Positions 28,197-37,189 of a DNA stretch of 64,000 nucleotides are shown in pieces. The notes below the pieces were generated by a model that ran no database searches, had not been told where the DNA came from, and saw only the letters and a list, made by a program, of their open reading frames with translations. Position 1 is the first letter of the stretch. Every line of letters starts with the position of its first letter. The DNA lies in the NCBI RefSeq assembly GCF_004752005.1, contig NZ_CP038493.1:2070302-2134301 (forward strand), in the 5' to 3' direction. The translations under genes and the position numbers were made by a program. This DNA comes from Thalassotalea sp. HSM 43. GTDB lineage: Bacteria; Pseudomonadota; Gammaproteobacteria; Enterobacterales; Alteromonadaceae.

Positions 28197-29177
28197 TTAG
28201 CTATTTTCCTGAATGTAACGGGCGCCAAGTACGTTGTCGCCTTGTTGCCATTGCAATACACCAAATGTTGTGTATTTTTCCTTATTGGACTTATAGAACT
28301 GCCATACACTGCATAGAGTATAGTTCTCATCTATAAGGGTGTCGCGACTCTTCAATTTGAACGCTTCACCATAAAAATGCTGGGTACTCCATAAGTAACG
28401 ACCATAAGCACGGGCGTTACCAAACACATCCGGACCTTCGAACGTGTGCACGCTGTCTACTCGAGAACGTTTGTAGCTAAATGTGCGCTCGATTGCACCG
28501 GTCATGGTGACCGTCACATTAGCTTCGCGTAACGAGGTCGGGGTATAGTCGATAACCACATCGGTGGTGCCGACTTGATTTTGTTGATCGTCATAAACTT
28601 CCAACGACCCTGTCCATTGACCGGCATGTTTCACCGGCAAGATAAACGGCTTTTTCGCGTTTTTCTTCTCTTGCTCTAAGAAGTCTTCAACAAATTTCTG
28701 AGTGTCCGGGTTAGTGTCGTGATCTTGGGTCACCACATACAAACCATTAAAAACCGCGACCAAGGTATCCGCTTCAAATAATTGTGATGAATACACTTGC
28801 AGGCCATGCTCTGGCAAGATCAGGTTAACGGTGCGTAAATCTGTGTTCCAACCTGGAGAGTAATAGTTTGAATCCACCAACAAGCCGTAAGGTCGACCAG
28901 AGCCCATAAAGTCAGGGCCACAATAAACACGGTCTTGATCGCTGTCGACAACGCCAAATTCAAATCGAGCACCAGCGGTATCAAAACGATTGCGCAGCGG
29001 GCCAACGTTTTGAAAGTCGGTTTCCATCCAATAGGTTGTGCGATCGCCTTCAAATACTGAAGCGCGATTTACTTTGTTAAAGCCAGTGTGACTGCCGTCA
29101 ACATCAAATACTGATGGGAGACCGTGCCATTCACCGGTAATGGCTTGTTGAAATTTACTTGGTTTATTATCTGCCAT
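28197..29177 (-). CDS. Beta-barrel cytosolic protein, possibly calycin-like
   Basis: A 326-residue soluble protein without signal peptide and with few predicted helices; strand-rich segments repeat throughout. The opening (ITGEWHGLPSVFDVDGSHTGF) and WTGSLEVYDDQQNQVG recall calycin/lipocalin-like barrels, possibly two in tandem, such as the bilin-binding CpcT/CpeS families. I cannot assign it firmly. Its neighbours and an operator at 29213 put it in the island regulon, where a pigment or intermediate carrier would make sense. Confidence 0.5.
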   Translation of the reverse strand: MADNKPSKFQQAITGEWHGLPSVFDVDGSHTGFNKVNRASVFEGDRTTYWMETDFQNVGPLRNRFDTAGARFEFGVVDSDQDRVYCGPDFMGSGRPYGLLVDSNYYSPGWNTDLRTVNLILPEHGLQVYSSQLFEADTLVAVFNGLYVVTQDHDTNPDTQKFVEDFLEQEKKNAKKPFILPVKHAGQWTGSLEVYDDQQNQVGTTDVVIDYTPTSLREANVTVTMTGAIERTFSYKRSRVDSVHTFEGPDVFGNARAYGRYLWSTQHFYGEAFKLKSRDTLIDENYTLCSVWQFYKSNKEKYTTFGVLQWQQGDNVLGARYIQENS

Positions 29178-29212
29178 GAAAGTAACTCTTTTTAAAACCG
29201 ATTTTTATCATT

Positions 29213-29230
29213 TGTATTATGTTTATATCA
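29213..29230. promoter_or_regulatory. Island operator, copy 2
   Basis: TGTATTA-TGTT-TATATCA, a degenerate copy of TGTTATA-N4-TATAACA. Its left half is identical to that of the site at 33875. It lies 35 bp before the start of the 28197-29177 gene. Confidence 0.45.
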
Positions 29231-29261
29231 TTTGCTCGCGAAGTGATAAATGCGAAAAAGC

Positions 29262-29287
29262 AAAAGGCCACCAATTTGCTGGCCTCT
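29262..29287 (-). terminator. Terminator of the rubredoxin reductase gene
   Basis: AGGCCA and TGGCCT with a nine-base loop, followed by a T run on the minus strand, 13 bp after the stop. Confidence 0.75.
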
Positions 29288-29297
29288 GTATCTGATA

Positions 29298-30941
29298 TTA
29301 ACTAAGTAATGCTGGGCATTGTGTTTCCAGTTCTGCACGCTGACTGACTTGATCGCCGGTTAAGGCAAAACCGAGTAGCTGACCTTGAGCATCGACAAAG
29401 TGTGACTGCACACCTGTGTTGCTATTGATTTTGTCATGCCATTGACCATCGGCACCGGCTTGCGGTGGGTTGACCACCACAGGAAATAGCGTGGTTTTAA
29501 TCGCCACCGGCATGGCAGGATAGTGCACTTTAGTTGGTGTGCCAGTTAATGTCGCCGCTAAGGCTTTAACTTGTGCCATCAGCGGTGCAATGTAAAACAA
29601 CACATGGCCTTCAACTTCTGCACAGTCGCCTACGGCGTATATATCCGCAACTGACGTTTGCATATGGCGGTCGGTTTTGATGCCACGATTGACCTCTAAA
29701 CCGGTTGTTGTTGCTAGGCCTAAATTTGGACGCACACCGATGGCGCTTAAGACAATATCTGCGGCTATGCTATTGCCATTGCTCAGCGTGGCGAGCACAC
29801 CATTGTCTTGTTTGCTGATGGTTTCAACGACGGTGTCAAAATGGAATGCTGCGCCTGCGTCGGTCATGGCGTTAACCAGCGATTGTGACGCCTGCTCGGG
29901 TAACAAGTTAGCCAACGCGGTTGGCATAGCATCGACAACGTTTACCTCAAAGCCACTTTGCAGCAAATCATTGGCATACTCACAGCCTATTAATCCGGCG
30001 CCAATAATAAGCACCTTGCGTTTCGATTTGGCTAAGGTACGAAAACGATTGTAATCGAGTAAGTCATTTACCGAATACACATGGCTTAAGCCGTTACCGC
30101 TAACAGGTGCCTGAATGCAGCGCGCGCCTGTGGCAAACACCAGCTTGCCATAGTTATAGGCTTTGTCATCGTCACAGGTGATGGTTTTATTGTCACTGTC
30201 GATGGCACTGATGCGAGTATAAATATGAACATCTAAGTCGTATTGCTCGGCCATTTGCTCGGCACTGTGACTGGCTAAATCAGCGGCGGTTTTATTTTTG
30301 GCAAAACCAGTTGATAACATAGGCTTTGAATAAAATGCCCCGTCGTCGGCAGTAAAAACACTGATTGGCACTTGCTTGTCTGATTTGCGAATCTCTTTCG
30401 CTAAGTTATAACCAGCCAAACCTGAGCCAATAATAACCACCGGCTGACGACTGCTATCTACGCGCACAGGTGCACTTGGTTTTTCTGCTTTATATTCAGC
30501 CGGTTCTGAACTTTGCACCTTTGTTGCAACCTGTACTCGTTTGACTTCAACCATCTCAAAGTCAGCTTTGCCAACACCACATTCTGGACATAACCAATCG
30601 CTTGGTATGTCTTGCCATTTAGTTCCTGGGGCAATGCCGTCTTCAGGCCAGCCTTTAGATTCGTCATAAATCCAGGCACACACTTGGCATTCCCAGATAC
30701 TGTATTCTTTGCTTTCATTGGCATCGGCAGGTGGCGCTACCCTTGGTTCTGTTTCAACGGTTGATTGGCTGATAGCCACCATATCGAAATCATCTTTGCC
30801 AACGCCACACTCTGGGCATAACCAATCATTGGGAATGTCTTCCCAACGTGTGCCTGGTGCGATACCATCTTCTGGCCAACCTTTGGCTTCATCGTAAATC
30901 CAGGCGCATACCTGACATTCCCATACTTTATACTGCGTCAT
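29298..30941 (-). CDS. Double rubredoxin fused to FAD-dependent rubredoxin reductase
   Basis: A 547-residue electron-transfer protein carrying two rubredoxins and their reductase. Domain 1 has iron ligands Cys9, 12, 42, 45 and domain 2 Cys85, 88, 118, 121, each with WECQVCAWIYDE and DWLCPECGVGK. From about residue 167 follow GSGLAGYNLAKEI (FAD) and LIIGAGLIGCEYANDL (NADH). Rubredoxin reductases usually serve AlkB-type enzymes or oxygen/ROS reduction. Here the gene is divergent from the Rieske oxygenase with an operator at each promoter, so it is a likely electron donor to that oxygenase. The two rubredoxins are nearly identical, a recent duplication. Confidence 0.9.
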   Translation of the reverse strand: MTQYKVWECQVCAWIYDEAKGWPEDGIAPGTRWEDIPNDWLCPECGVGKDDFDMVAISQSTVETEPRVAPPADANESKEYSIWECQVCAWIYDESKGWPEDGIAPGTKWQDIPSDWLCPECGVGKADFEMVEVKRVQVATKVQSSEPAEYKAEKPSAPVRVDSSRQPVVIIGSGLAGYNLAKEIRKSDKQVPISVFTADDGAFYSKPMLSTGFAKNKTAADLASHSAEQMAEQYDLDVHIYTRISAIDSDNKTITCDDDKAYNYGKLVFATGARCIQAPVSGNGLSHVYSVNDLLDYNRFRTLAKSKRKVLIIGAGLIGCEYANDLLQSGFEVNVVDAMPTALANLLPEQASQSLVNAMTDAGAAFHFDTVVETISKQDNGVLATLSNGNSIAADIVLSAIGVRPNLGLATTTGLEVNRGIKTDRHMQTSVADIYAVGDCAEVEGHVLFYIAPLMAQVKALAATLTGTPTKVHYPAMPVAIKTTLFPVVVNPPQAGADGQWHDKINSNTGVQSHFVDAQGQLLGFALTGDQVSQRAELETQCPALLS

Positions 30942-30982
30942 GAAAATATCCTTTTATCTTTAAATGATTGTGAAGTTACAAA

Positions 30983-31000
30983 TGTTATATTGATATAACA
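30983..31000. promoter_or_regulatory. Island operator, copy 3 (best match)
   Basis: TGTTATATTGATATAACA has perfect eight-base arms. It lies 41 bp before the rubredoxin reductase start. Confidence 0.65.
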
Positions 31001-31140
31001 TAATACTTAATGCTATGGTTTGACAATAACATATTGCTAAATAGTACGAAAGACAAGCGATACAAGAGTTTGAAGGAATTGATATATATCGATTTTTGTA
31101 AAAAATTAACTTTTTTTCATAATACATTAATCTTATTCTT

Positions 31141-31158
31141 TGCTATATCGGTATAACA
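31141..31158. promoter_or_regulatory. Island operator, copy 4
   Basis: TGCTATA-TCGG-TATAACA, with one mismatch in the left half. It lies 60 bp before the Rieske oxygenase start, so each of the two divergent genes has its own site. Confidence 0.6.
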
Positions 31159-31218
31159 AATAGAACAAATAAGAAGCGAGCCGGTATGACCGGTGTTCGG
31201 GACTAGGAGAATCGGGAA

Positions 31219-32439
31219 ATGATAACTAATTTGTGGTACGTCGCTGAGTGGTCAGAGACAGTTTTGGATAAACCTGTAAAGGCCAAGGTACTAGGGCAAA
31301 ATCTGGTACTATTCAGAGACTTAGAAGGCAAAGTCAAATGTCTTGCCGATGTGTGCTTGCACCGTGGTGGTTCGTTATCCGGCGGTTGGGTTAACAAGAA
31401 ACGTGATTGTGTCGTTTGTCCTTATCATGGCTGGGAATACAACGGTAAAGGTAAGTGTGAGAAGATTCCATCAGAGGGTGATGACTTCAAAGTACCGCCT
31501 CGCTTTAAGGTCGATGCCTATCCTGTTGAAGAAAAATACGGCATGATTTGGGTGTTTATGGGCGATTTAGAAGAAGAGAAGCGCTACCCAATCCCACCAC
31601 TTCCTGAGTACGACAATCCTGAATGGCGCGGTCTTAAAACCGAATTTACTTGGAAAGCCGAAGCATCTCGCGTTGTTGAAAATGGCATTGATATCGCTCA
31701 TGCGTCATTTGTACATCCGGTGTTTGGTTATCCATCAACCGCTGAAGATAACTACATTGATCAAGTGGAGAAACACGAATGGTGGGCTCGTTCTACTAAC
31801 GTGATGTTCCCACCGCAATTAAAAGGTGGCTTTTTAGGCTGGCGCAATTTTATTCGTAAAGACAAACAAGAAACCCGTGTTCACCCCGAGTGGCACTTAC
31901 CGGGCATGATAGTGCGTATTAAAATTGATTTACGGGAAGGTTGGCACATTGTTATGTTCGATGCCAACACCCCGGTTGACGAACATACTACTCGCACATT
32001 TGCTTGGCAGTTTAGAACCTTCTTTAAGCAAAAGATGTTCGATAAAGGGTCAATGAAACGTTTGAAGACCATCTTGGATGAAGATGCGACTATCGTTGAA
32101 GATTCTAACCCGTATTACTTACCTGAAACCTTAGCTAATGAAGTATCGGTTAAGTCGGACAAGTTTATGAGTACCTTCAGAATGGCTCGACGTAAGCTTA
32201 TTGAAGAGAAAGGTTGGCAAATCGATATGGATGAACGCGATAAGCACAAAGGCAAAAAAGTGCTCACCATCGCCTCACCAGTGCGACGCGAGGCCGAGCA
32301 AGAAGGGCAAGGCTGGGTATTTGAAAAAATGCCAACGGTGGCGCCGATAAAAGGTGAGGGGGCGAAAAACGAATTTGAAAAAGACGTTGAACAGCTGACC
32401 ACCGATTCCGCAAACTCCAAAGACAGTTTTGTGGTGTAA
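31219..32439 (+). CDS. Rieske non-haem iron oxygenase (VanA/PaO type)
   Basis: A 406-residue oxygenase alpha subunit. The Rieske cluster ligands are Cys46 and His48 (CLHRGGSLSGG) and Cys67 and His70 (CPYHGW). The mononuclear iron motif is N155-x2-D158-x2-H161-x4-H166 (ENGIDIAHASFVH). Length and layout match single-component-type oxygenases such as vanillate demethylase, and the plant pheophorbide a oxygenase PaO has the same domain order. Given the NOL-like and RCCR-like genes nearby, a macrocyclic tetrapyrrole is my preferred substrate; an ordinary aromatic ring is the alternative. GGAG lies upstream of ATG 31219. Confidence 0.85.
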   Translation: MITNLWYVAEWSETVLDKPVKAKVLGQNLVLFRDLEGKVKCLADVCLHRGGSLSGGWVNKKRDCVVCPYHGWEYNGKGKCEKIPSEGDDFKVPPRFKVDAYPVEEKYGMIWVFMGDLEEEKRYPIPPLPEYDNPEWRGLKTEFTWKAEASRVVENGIDIAHASFVHPVFGYPSTAEDNYIDQVEKHEWWARSTNVMFPPQLKGGFLGWRNFIRKDKQETRVHPEWHLPGMIVRIKIDLREGWHIVMFDANTPVDEHTTRTFAWQFRTFFKQKMFDKGSMKRLKTILDEDATIVEDSNPYYLPETLANEVSVKSDKFMSTFRMARRKLIEEKGWQIDMDERDKHKGKKVLTIASPVRREAEQEGQGWVFEKMPTVAPIKGEGAKNEFEKDVEQLTTDSANSKDSFVV

Positions 32440-32448
32440 TCAAACCAT

Positions 32449-32478
32449 AAAAAAACACCGATTTATCGGTGTTTTTTT
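32449..32478 (+). terminator. Terminator of the Rieske oxygenase gene
   Basis: CACCGAT and ATCGGTG with a two-base centre, flanked by A and T runs, 10 bp after the stop. Confidence 0.88.
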
Positions 32479-32501
32479 CACCCCAATCAGTATGAGTCGA
32501 T

Positions 32502-33203
32502 ATGAACAACATTTATAACGCCAAGCGCGCTTGGCTTATCGCGTTTTCGGTGTTTGCCTGTTTTTGGCTACTGGCATGGCTCACTGGTGTTATCGATGTG
32601 CTACTGCGCCAAGCAATAGCATCGCCTCAACAGTTAGCCGACCCGGTCTGGTGGCTGACAGCGTTATTAATAACCGGCTTTGTTCTGTTTGCCTATGGCA
32701 AGCTTTGGTCAGGCAAAACCTTGTGCTTTCAACGCCAACGTCAACCATTGTCGCAAATCTTGTTTGGCTTAATTTGGGGCGTATCGTTTAGCTTGTACTT
32801 TCTGACCTTATGGCACTTTGCGCAATGGTTATTAACACTGGTTTTTATCGATAGCAGTATCTGGGCGGTGTGGTGTCTAGCGTATCTGTTCATCAGCCTT
32901 TGGCAAGCGTTATTTATGGATATGTTTTGGGATCTCTATGTCTCGCCTGAGCATGATACGGCAGCATCTAAGCAACAAAAGGTGATGTTAACTCATATTC
33001 CTAATCTCACCATGTCTCTGATATTCTTAGCGGTTTATCAAAACTATTGGTTATTTATTGGATGGCAAACAACAGCCTTGGTGATTTGCAGCGTGGCGAT
33101 GCGTATGCCATCGCCGTGGAGTGAGGTGCAAACGCTGGCAGCGAGAGCCAAACCGTCTATTTTGTTTGGCTTACCGCGTGCTGCAGGCTATCAGTCTGAA
33201 TAG
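32502..33203 (+). CDS. Polytopic membrane protein, unknown
   Basis: A 233-residue protein, very rich in Trp and Phe, with about six predicted helices (near 10-28, 48-66, 85-105, 110-130, 165-185, 185-200). I do not recognise the family. It is one of several unfamiliar membrane proteins in the island (also 36239, 49635, 50755, 52093, 58874). It follows the Rieske gene across a terminator. Confidence 0.6.
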   Translation: MNNIYNAKRAWLIAFSVFACFWLLAWLTGVIDVLLRQAIASPQQLADPVWWLTALLITGFVLFAYGKLWSGKTLCFQRQRQPLSQILFGLIWGVSFSLYFLTLWHFAQWLLTLVFIDSSIWAVWCLAYLFISLWQALFMDMFWDLYVSPEHDTAASKQQKVMLTHIPNLTMSLIFLAVYQNYWLFIGWQTTALVICSVAMRMPSPWSEVQTLAARAKPSILFGLPRAAGYQSE

Positions 33204-33245
33204 CCTAACAATGCTGTTAATGATTCACATTGAATAGCTAAAACC

Positions 33246-33842
33246 TTACTCTGTTAAGTGCTGCCAGATATTGGCTTTGAAAGGCTGTTCATGCACAGGA
33301 CCATCCACACCTCGCGGGTCGAGAGCGTGACGTTGCTCGCAACTTGGTGATAAACGCTGGCCATGCGCGGTTAACGTGCGGGTGGCTTGTCCATCACGAT
33401 ATAACACGGTATGGCGCACACGCTGACCTGTTCCGGTAAGAATGATAAAGTCAGGTTCCATATAGACATCGGTGGCTGCATTCAGTTGTCGCGCATTAAA
33501 AGTAATAATGCCAGGCCCACCGCTCATGCCAATGTTTTCATAGGCACCTTCGCCCAATGAGTCAAACACCAACACACCCTCTATTAACTTGGCGGTAAAG
33601 GTTTTTGCCGCCATTGGTCGACCGCGAAAATGCACGTTGGTAAGGGTTAAATGCTCACCATCAAAGTCAATGTAAACCAGATTATCAAATGGCGAAGAGC
33701 CCGGTGTGCCGCTGCCGGCGTGCGTATCGTCATCCAGTGGTGAGCCGTCAAGCTCAAAGCACTCGATAGAGTCATGCCAGATACCACGCATCTGCATGAG
33801 TGTGTGGCCGACGCTTCCTGGAACAAATTTAATTTCAGACAT
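33246..33842 (-). CDS. Beta-rich cytosolic protein, possibly calycin-like
   Basis: A 198-residue soluble protein with no signal peptide or helix-rich region. Features include LMQMRGIWHDSIECFELDG near the start, a central strand-rich part with FNARQL and DFIILTGTGQRVRHTVLYRDG, and a conserved-looking tail LTAHGQRLSPSCEQRHALDPRG. The N-terminal WxGxxxxxxxDG-like pattern resembles the 28197 protein, and both may be calycin barrels. It is divergent from the NOL-like reductase with a shared operator. Confidence 0.5.
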   Translation of the reverse strand: MSEIKFVPGSVGHTLMQMRGIWHDSIECFELDGSPLDDDTHAGSGTPGSSPFDNLVYIDFDGEHLTLTNVHFRGRPMAAKTFTAKLIEGVLVFDSLGEGAYENIGMSGGPGIITFNARQLNAATDVYMEPDFIILTGTGQRVRHTVLYRDGQATRTLTAHGQRLSPSCEQRHALDPRGVDGPVHEQPFKANIWQHLTE

Positions 33843-33874
33843 CTTGATTCAATTACCAGTAATGTTATTCTGTT

Positions 33875-33892
33875 TGTATTAAAGATATAACA
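33875..33892. promoter_or_regulatory. Island operator, copy 5
   Basis: TGTATTA-AAGA-TATAACA. The right half is exact. It lies 32 bp before the 33246-33842 gene start and 80 bp before the SDR start. Confidence 0.55.
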
Positions 33893-33972
33893 ATATACAT
33901 AAAGGCGGTCGGACTCAACCTAAACAATTGAGATTTGTCGATTAACGCGTTGCACACAAGTAAGGGGATGTA

Positions 33973-34776
33973 ATGAAATCAGTAGTAGTGACCGGCAGTA
34001 CCCGTGGCATAGGTCGAGGCCTTGCAGAAAATTTTCTTAAAAGAGACTGTAAGGTTGTGATCAGTGGTCGTAATCAGGCGCAAGTTGATGAGGTTGTCGC
34101 TGACTTGGCACAAAGCTATGGTGGTGACAAGGTGACCGGTTTGGCCTGTGATGTCACCAATGCCGAGCAATTACAAGCTCTGTGGCAACATGGCAAATCA
34201 CAATTTGGTCAAGTCGATGTATGGATCAATAATGCCGGTATGAGCATTCAACGTAAGCCTTTGGCAGAGCAATCAGCACAGGAGTTAACGGCTATTGTTA
34301 ATACCAATTTGGCTGGCGTGGTGCTAGCAAGTTCCGTCGCTTTAAAAGGTATGCAAGCACAAGGATCAGGTCAACTGTGGAATATGGAAGGTTTTGGCTC
34401 AAATGATGCAACACAGCCGGGTATGGCAGCTTATGGTGCGACCAAACGTGCGGTTACCTACCTAAATAAATCGCTGCAAAAAGAAGTGAAAGGCAGCAAT
34501 ATTCAAGTTAATACCTTAAGTCCAGGCATCGTCGTTACGGATTTACTGATAGGCGACTACGATACCAGCTCTCAAGCGTGGCAAAAGGCCAAGAAAATCT
34601 TCAATATCCTTGGTGACAAAGTCGAAACAGTAACTCCTTGGTTGGTCGATGGCGTATTAAAAGCCAACAAAACTGGCAGCAAAGTGGCTTGGTTGACCGG
34701 TGGCAAAGCCTTTAAACGCTTTCTAACCGCAGGTTTTAACAAGCGCGATCTATTTGCTGATATCGAAGGTGCATAA
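33973..34776 (+). CDS. Short-chain dehydrogenase resembling chlorophyll b reductase (NYC1/NOL)
   Basis: A 267-residue SDR with the NAD(P) motif TGSTRGIG (7-14), WINNAG (84-89) and YGATK (Tyr154, Lys158). Several non-generic features match the plant chlorophyll b reductases NYC1/NOL as I recall them: CDV before the acidic loop, IVNTNLAG, the LWNMEGFGS segment (NMDGxGS in plants) with Ser143 eleven residues before Tyr154, SPGIVVTDLL, and a C-terminal stretch IFNILGDKVETVTPWLVDGV then VAWLTGGKAFKRFL. A function in reducing the C7-formyl of a chlorophyll(ide) b-type pigment is therefore plausible. AAGGGGATGTA precedes the ATG. Confidence 0.75.
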   Translation: MKSVVVTGSTRGIGRGLAENFLKRDCKVVISGRNQAQVDEVVADLAQSYGGDKVTGLACDVTNAEQLQALWQHGKSQFGQVDVWINNAGMSIQRKPLAEQSAQELTAIVNTNLAGVVLASSVALKGMQAQGSGQLWNMEGFGSNDATQPGMAAYGATKRAVTYLNKSLQKEVKGSNIQVNTLSPGIVVTDLLIGDYDTSSQAWQKAKKIFNILGDKVETVTPWLVDGVLKANKTGSKVAWLTGGKAFKRFLTAGFNKRDLFADIEGA

Positions 34777-34833
34777 AGAGCAGGTTACGGTGTTAGCATT
34801 GGTGTCTAGCAGTAGGCAATAATCTTATGTTGA

Positions 34834-34867
34834 TAAAAAAACTCGAGCCTAAGCTCGAGTTTTTTTA
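34834..34867. terminator. Bidirectional terminator between the SDR and MFS genes
   Basis: ACTCGAGC and GCTCGAGT with a CTAA loop, six to seven A on one side and T on the other. Confidence 0.9.
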
Positions 34868-34891
34868 TCGGTGACGTAACGCTATTAACGA

Positions 34892-36229
34892 TTAGGCGCC
34901 GGCATCAGCGGGTGTGGTTAGCGCTTCTTTATGGTCATTGAGTTGTTTGCTTACTTTACCTCTAACCATTAAGCCCCAAATGAATACTGCGAGTGCACAT
35001 AAGCCAATAAACACGAATGGACCGGATTGATCCCAGTGGTCAAATAGGTAACCACCAATAACACTCGATACTAAAATACCAATCGCACCACTGAGGTTAA
35101 AGATACCAATTACCGCACCGCGATTTTTCTCGGTGGTTTGCTGGGCGATCAAGACACCCGAGGTAATGATACCGCCAATTTCACTGAGACCGATAATAAC
35201 CACGACAACGATCATCGCACCACCAAATGGATCGGTGATGAAATAAGTCGAGGTATATCCCACAAAAGAGATAAACAGGGCGATGAGTAGCGCAGTCACT
35301 CGGTTTATTTTGTCCGTTAAGATGCCAAAAAATGGTGCGCCTAATAACGCACAACCTTGTGCTAACGCGACAATCATACCTGCTTTTTTCAAAGCTTCAG
35401 AAGCGTTCATGCCTGCTTCCGCTGTACCATAGTTTGATAACCATAAGGTCATAAAAGCACCAACAATGGTTAAGTTAGCACGTGACACAAACGAGGCGGC
35501 ATAAGCTAGGGCAATCCCTTGATTTTTGGCCGCACGAATACCCTGCATTGCTTTGGCAAAGGTGCTGTCAGTATGAGCCATTTCATTTTTAACGTGTGAC
35601 TTCAAGCCGATCCAGCTGACGATAGCAATAATAAACGACAACGCCGCGGTGATATTGTAGGTGGTAATGCCCGCATCAACCGGTGACATACCATCAGCTT
35701 GGAACATATCTGGCAAACGTAAAATAACGAAAAGCGCGGTCACCGCACCAAGGCCATTACACATACCTTGCAGACCTGCTGCTTTACCGCGACTTTCGTC
35801 TTTGGCGTAATCAGCCACTAGGGTGACAATCATACACGTCGCACCGGCAATACCGACGCCATAGATACAACGATACAAGACTAGCTGACCCACTGAGTCA
35901 GCGTGCGGATATAGGTACAAGGCGATAGCGATTAGCGTAAAGCCGATCGACATAATTAATTTACGACCGATCTTATCCGACAAGGCGCCCCATAATCCGA
36001 CGGTGGCAATGATCGCTATTTCACCCCAAAAATTTAACGTACCGGTTACCGCGCCGTGTTCCGATCTATCAATGTTCATGATCTCGGTATACAAGTACGG
36101 TTGAAAGGCGTTAATAAAGGTGCCTAGCAAAATGGTGGCAACACAGGTGACATAAAACGTCGTCATGTTCCAACCGCTTACTCCTTCATGGGTGGTAATG
36201 CCCAAGTATTTCTTTGCTTTTGTTGTCAT
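34892..36229 (-). CDS. Major facilitator superfamily transporter
   Basis: A 445-residue transporter with about 12 helices and the MFS loop motif GALSDKIGRKLIM after helix 2, repeated as GILTDKINR after helix 8. The substrate cannot be read. It is cotranscribed with the membrane protein at 36239 (9 bp gap) and shares the operator-bearing region at 37013, so uptake or export of an island substrate or product is likely. Confidence 0.82.
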   Translation of the reverse strand: MTTKAKKYLGITTHEGVSGWNMTTFYVTCVATILLGTFINAFQPYLYTEIMNIDRSEHGAVTGTLNFWGEIAIIATVGLWGALSDKIGRKLIMSIGFTLIAIALYLYPHADSVGQLVLYRCIYGVGIAGATCMIVTLVADYAKDESRGKAAGLQGMCNGLGAVTALFVILRLPDMFQADGMSPVDAGITTYNITAALSFIIAIVSWIGLKSHVKNEMAHTDSTFAKAMQGIRAAKNQGIALAYAASFVSRANLTIVGAFMTLWLSNYGTAEAGMNASEALKKAGMIVALAQGCALLGAPFFGILTDKINRVTALLIALFISFVGYTSTYFITDPFGGAMIVVVVIIGLSEIGGIITSGVLIAQQTTEKNRGAVIGIFNLSGAIGILVSSVIGGYLFDHWDQSGPFVFIGLCALAVFIWGLMVRGKVSKQLNDHKEALTTPADAGA

Positions 36230-36238
36230 GATACGTCC

Positions 36239-36940
36239 TTAACTGTTTGCGCTTGCGGCGAGTGATTCGGTTGGGCTGTTTTCGCTTGCCTGCCATAACA
36301 GATAGCCAGCCAGGGCAAGAGCCCCTTGTGTTGCTGCATTAACCATTTCTTCAATCCACTGCATGGCTTCACTTTGATCACCCGTTTGTGCCAATCCTGA
36401 CATAACAAAAATGCCAACAATATTGAGCAAGAATAACAGGGCGGCAAATGCGCTGCCGGTTTTCATACTGTGACGGATGGCGTGGAAACTAAATACACAG
36501 TTAGCCAAGGTCAGTGGCAGCAATAACACTAAAAACCACAGGCGTTTTTCTGGAAATGCAAACGCCAGATACACGGAAATTATGGCAAATAGCATAATGA
36601 TACTGGCTGGGCAGCGCCAGGCGGTTTGTTTGACGGGGTTGTTGGCGAATTGGCGGCGAAATGCCCATAAGCAAAACGTTAATAAAATAAAACCCGGTGT
36701 CATTAACACAAACAGGGCATTATTTAACAAGGCGATATCGACACCACTGGTGGCGATGATCAGTTTCCAGCTTGCTTTAGATAAGCCTGAAGCAACGATC
36801 AAACACGCTGAAATAGCGGTCAATTTACTGTATTTAAATGAGTCGCTAGCAATGGTTTTAACCACGAAATATAAGCCGGTAGCCGACAATATAACGGGAA
36901 TGTAGTCAAACAAAGCCAGGGAAACGCTGTACTTATACAT
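36239..36940 (-). CDS. Seven-helix-like membrane protein, unknown
   Basis: A 233-residue protein with about seven predicted helices and few charged loops. The start at 36940 follows TGGAGTAATT. It resembles in size and helix pattern the protein at 58874, though I cannot align them convincingly. It is the first gene of a two-gene unit with the MFS transporter, which suggests a joint membrane role. Confidence 0.6.
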   Translation of the reverse strand: MYKYSVSLALFDYIPVILSATGLYFVVKTIASDSFKYSKLTAISACLIVASGLSKASWKLIIATSGVDIALLNNALFVLMTPGFILLTFCLWAFRRQFANNPVKQTAWRCPASIIMLFAIISVYLAFAFPEKRLWFLVLLLPLTLANCVFSFHAIRHSMKTGSAFAALLFLLNIVGIFVMSGLAQTGDQSEAMQWIEEMVNAATQGALALAGYLLWQASENSPTESLAASANS

Positions 36941-37012
36941 AATTACTCCAACGCGATTTAGATTATTATTTTTATCAGCTTACGTAGTTACCATAACACT
37001 CGGATCAGCAAA

Positions 37013-37030
37013 TGTTATGAACATATGTCA
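37013..37030. promoter_or_regulatory. Island operator, copy 6
   Basis: TGTTATG-AACA-TATGTCA, close to the site at 24389 including the flanking GCAAA. It lies 72 bp before the 36940 start and 159 bp before the 37190 start. A weaker repeat of the pattern is at 37051-37068. Confidence 0.5.
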
Positions 37031-37189
37031 TTTTGTCAGGCATTTGCCATTGACTAAAAGATATAATGTTAATACTTTAAGTCAATAGAGTTTATTTTTA
37101 CACCCCCAATTACACGAATTGGTCGGGGTTTAAACATTAATAGCATCAAACCATAATAAATAAGCTATTGATTTTTATATGAGGTTTCC

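Noticed and set aside
36226-36447. A 73-codon frame opposite/within the 36239 membrane gene
   Set aside because: It lies in another frame of a coherent membrane protein with a good ribosome site.
37051-37068. TGACTAA-AAGA-TATAATG as a further island operator
   Set aside because: It has five mismatches to the consensus; it may be chance in AT-rich DNA.
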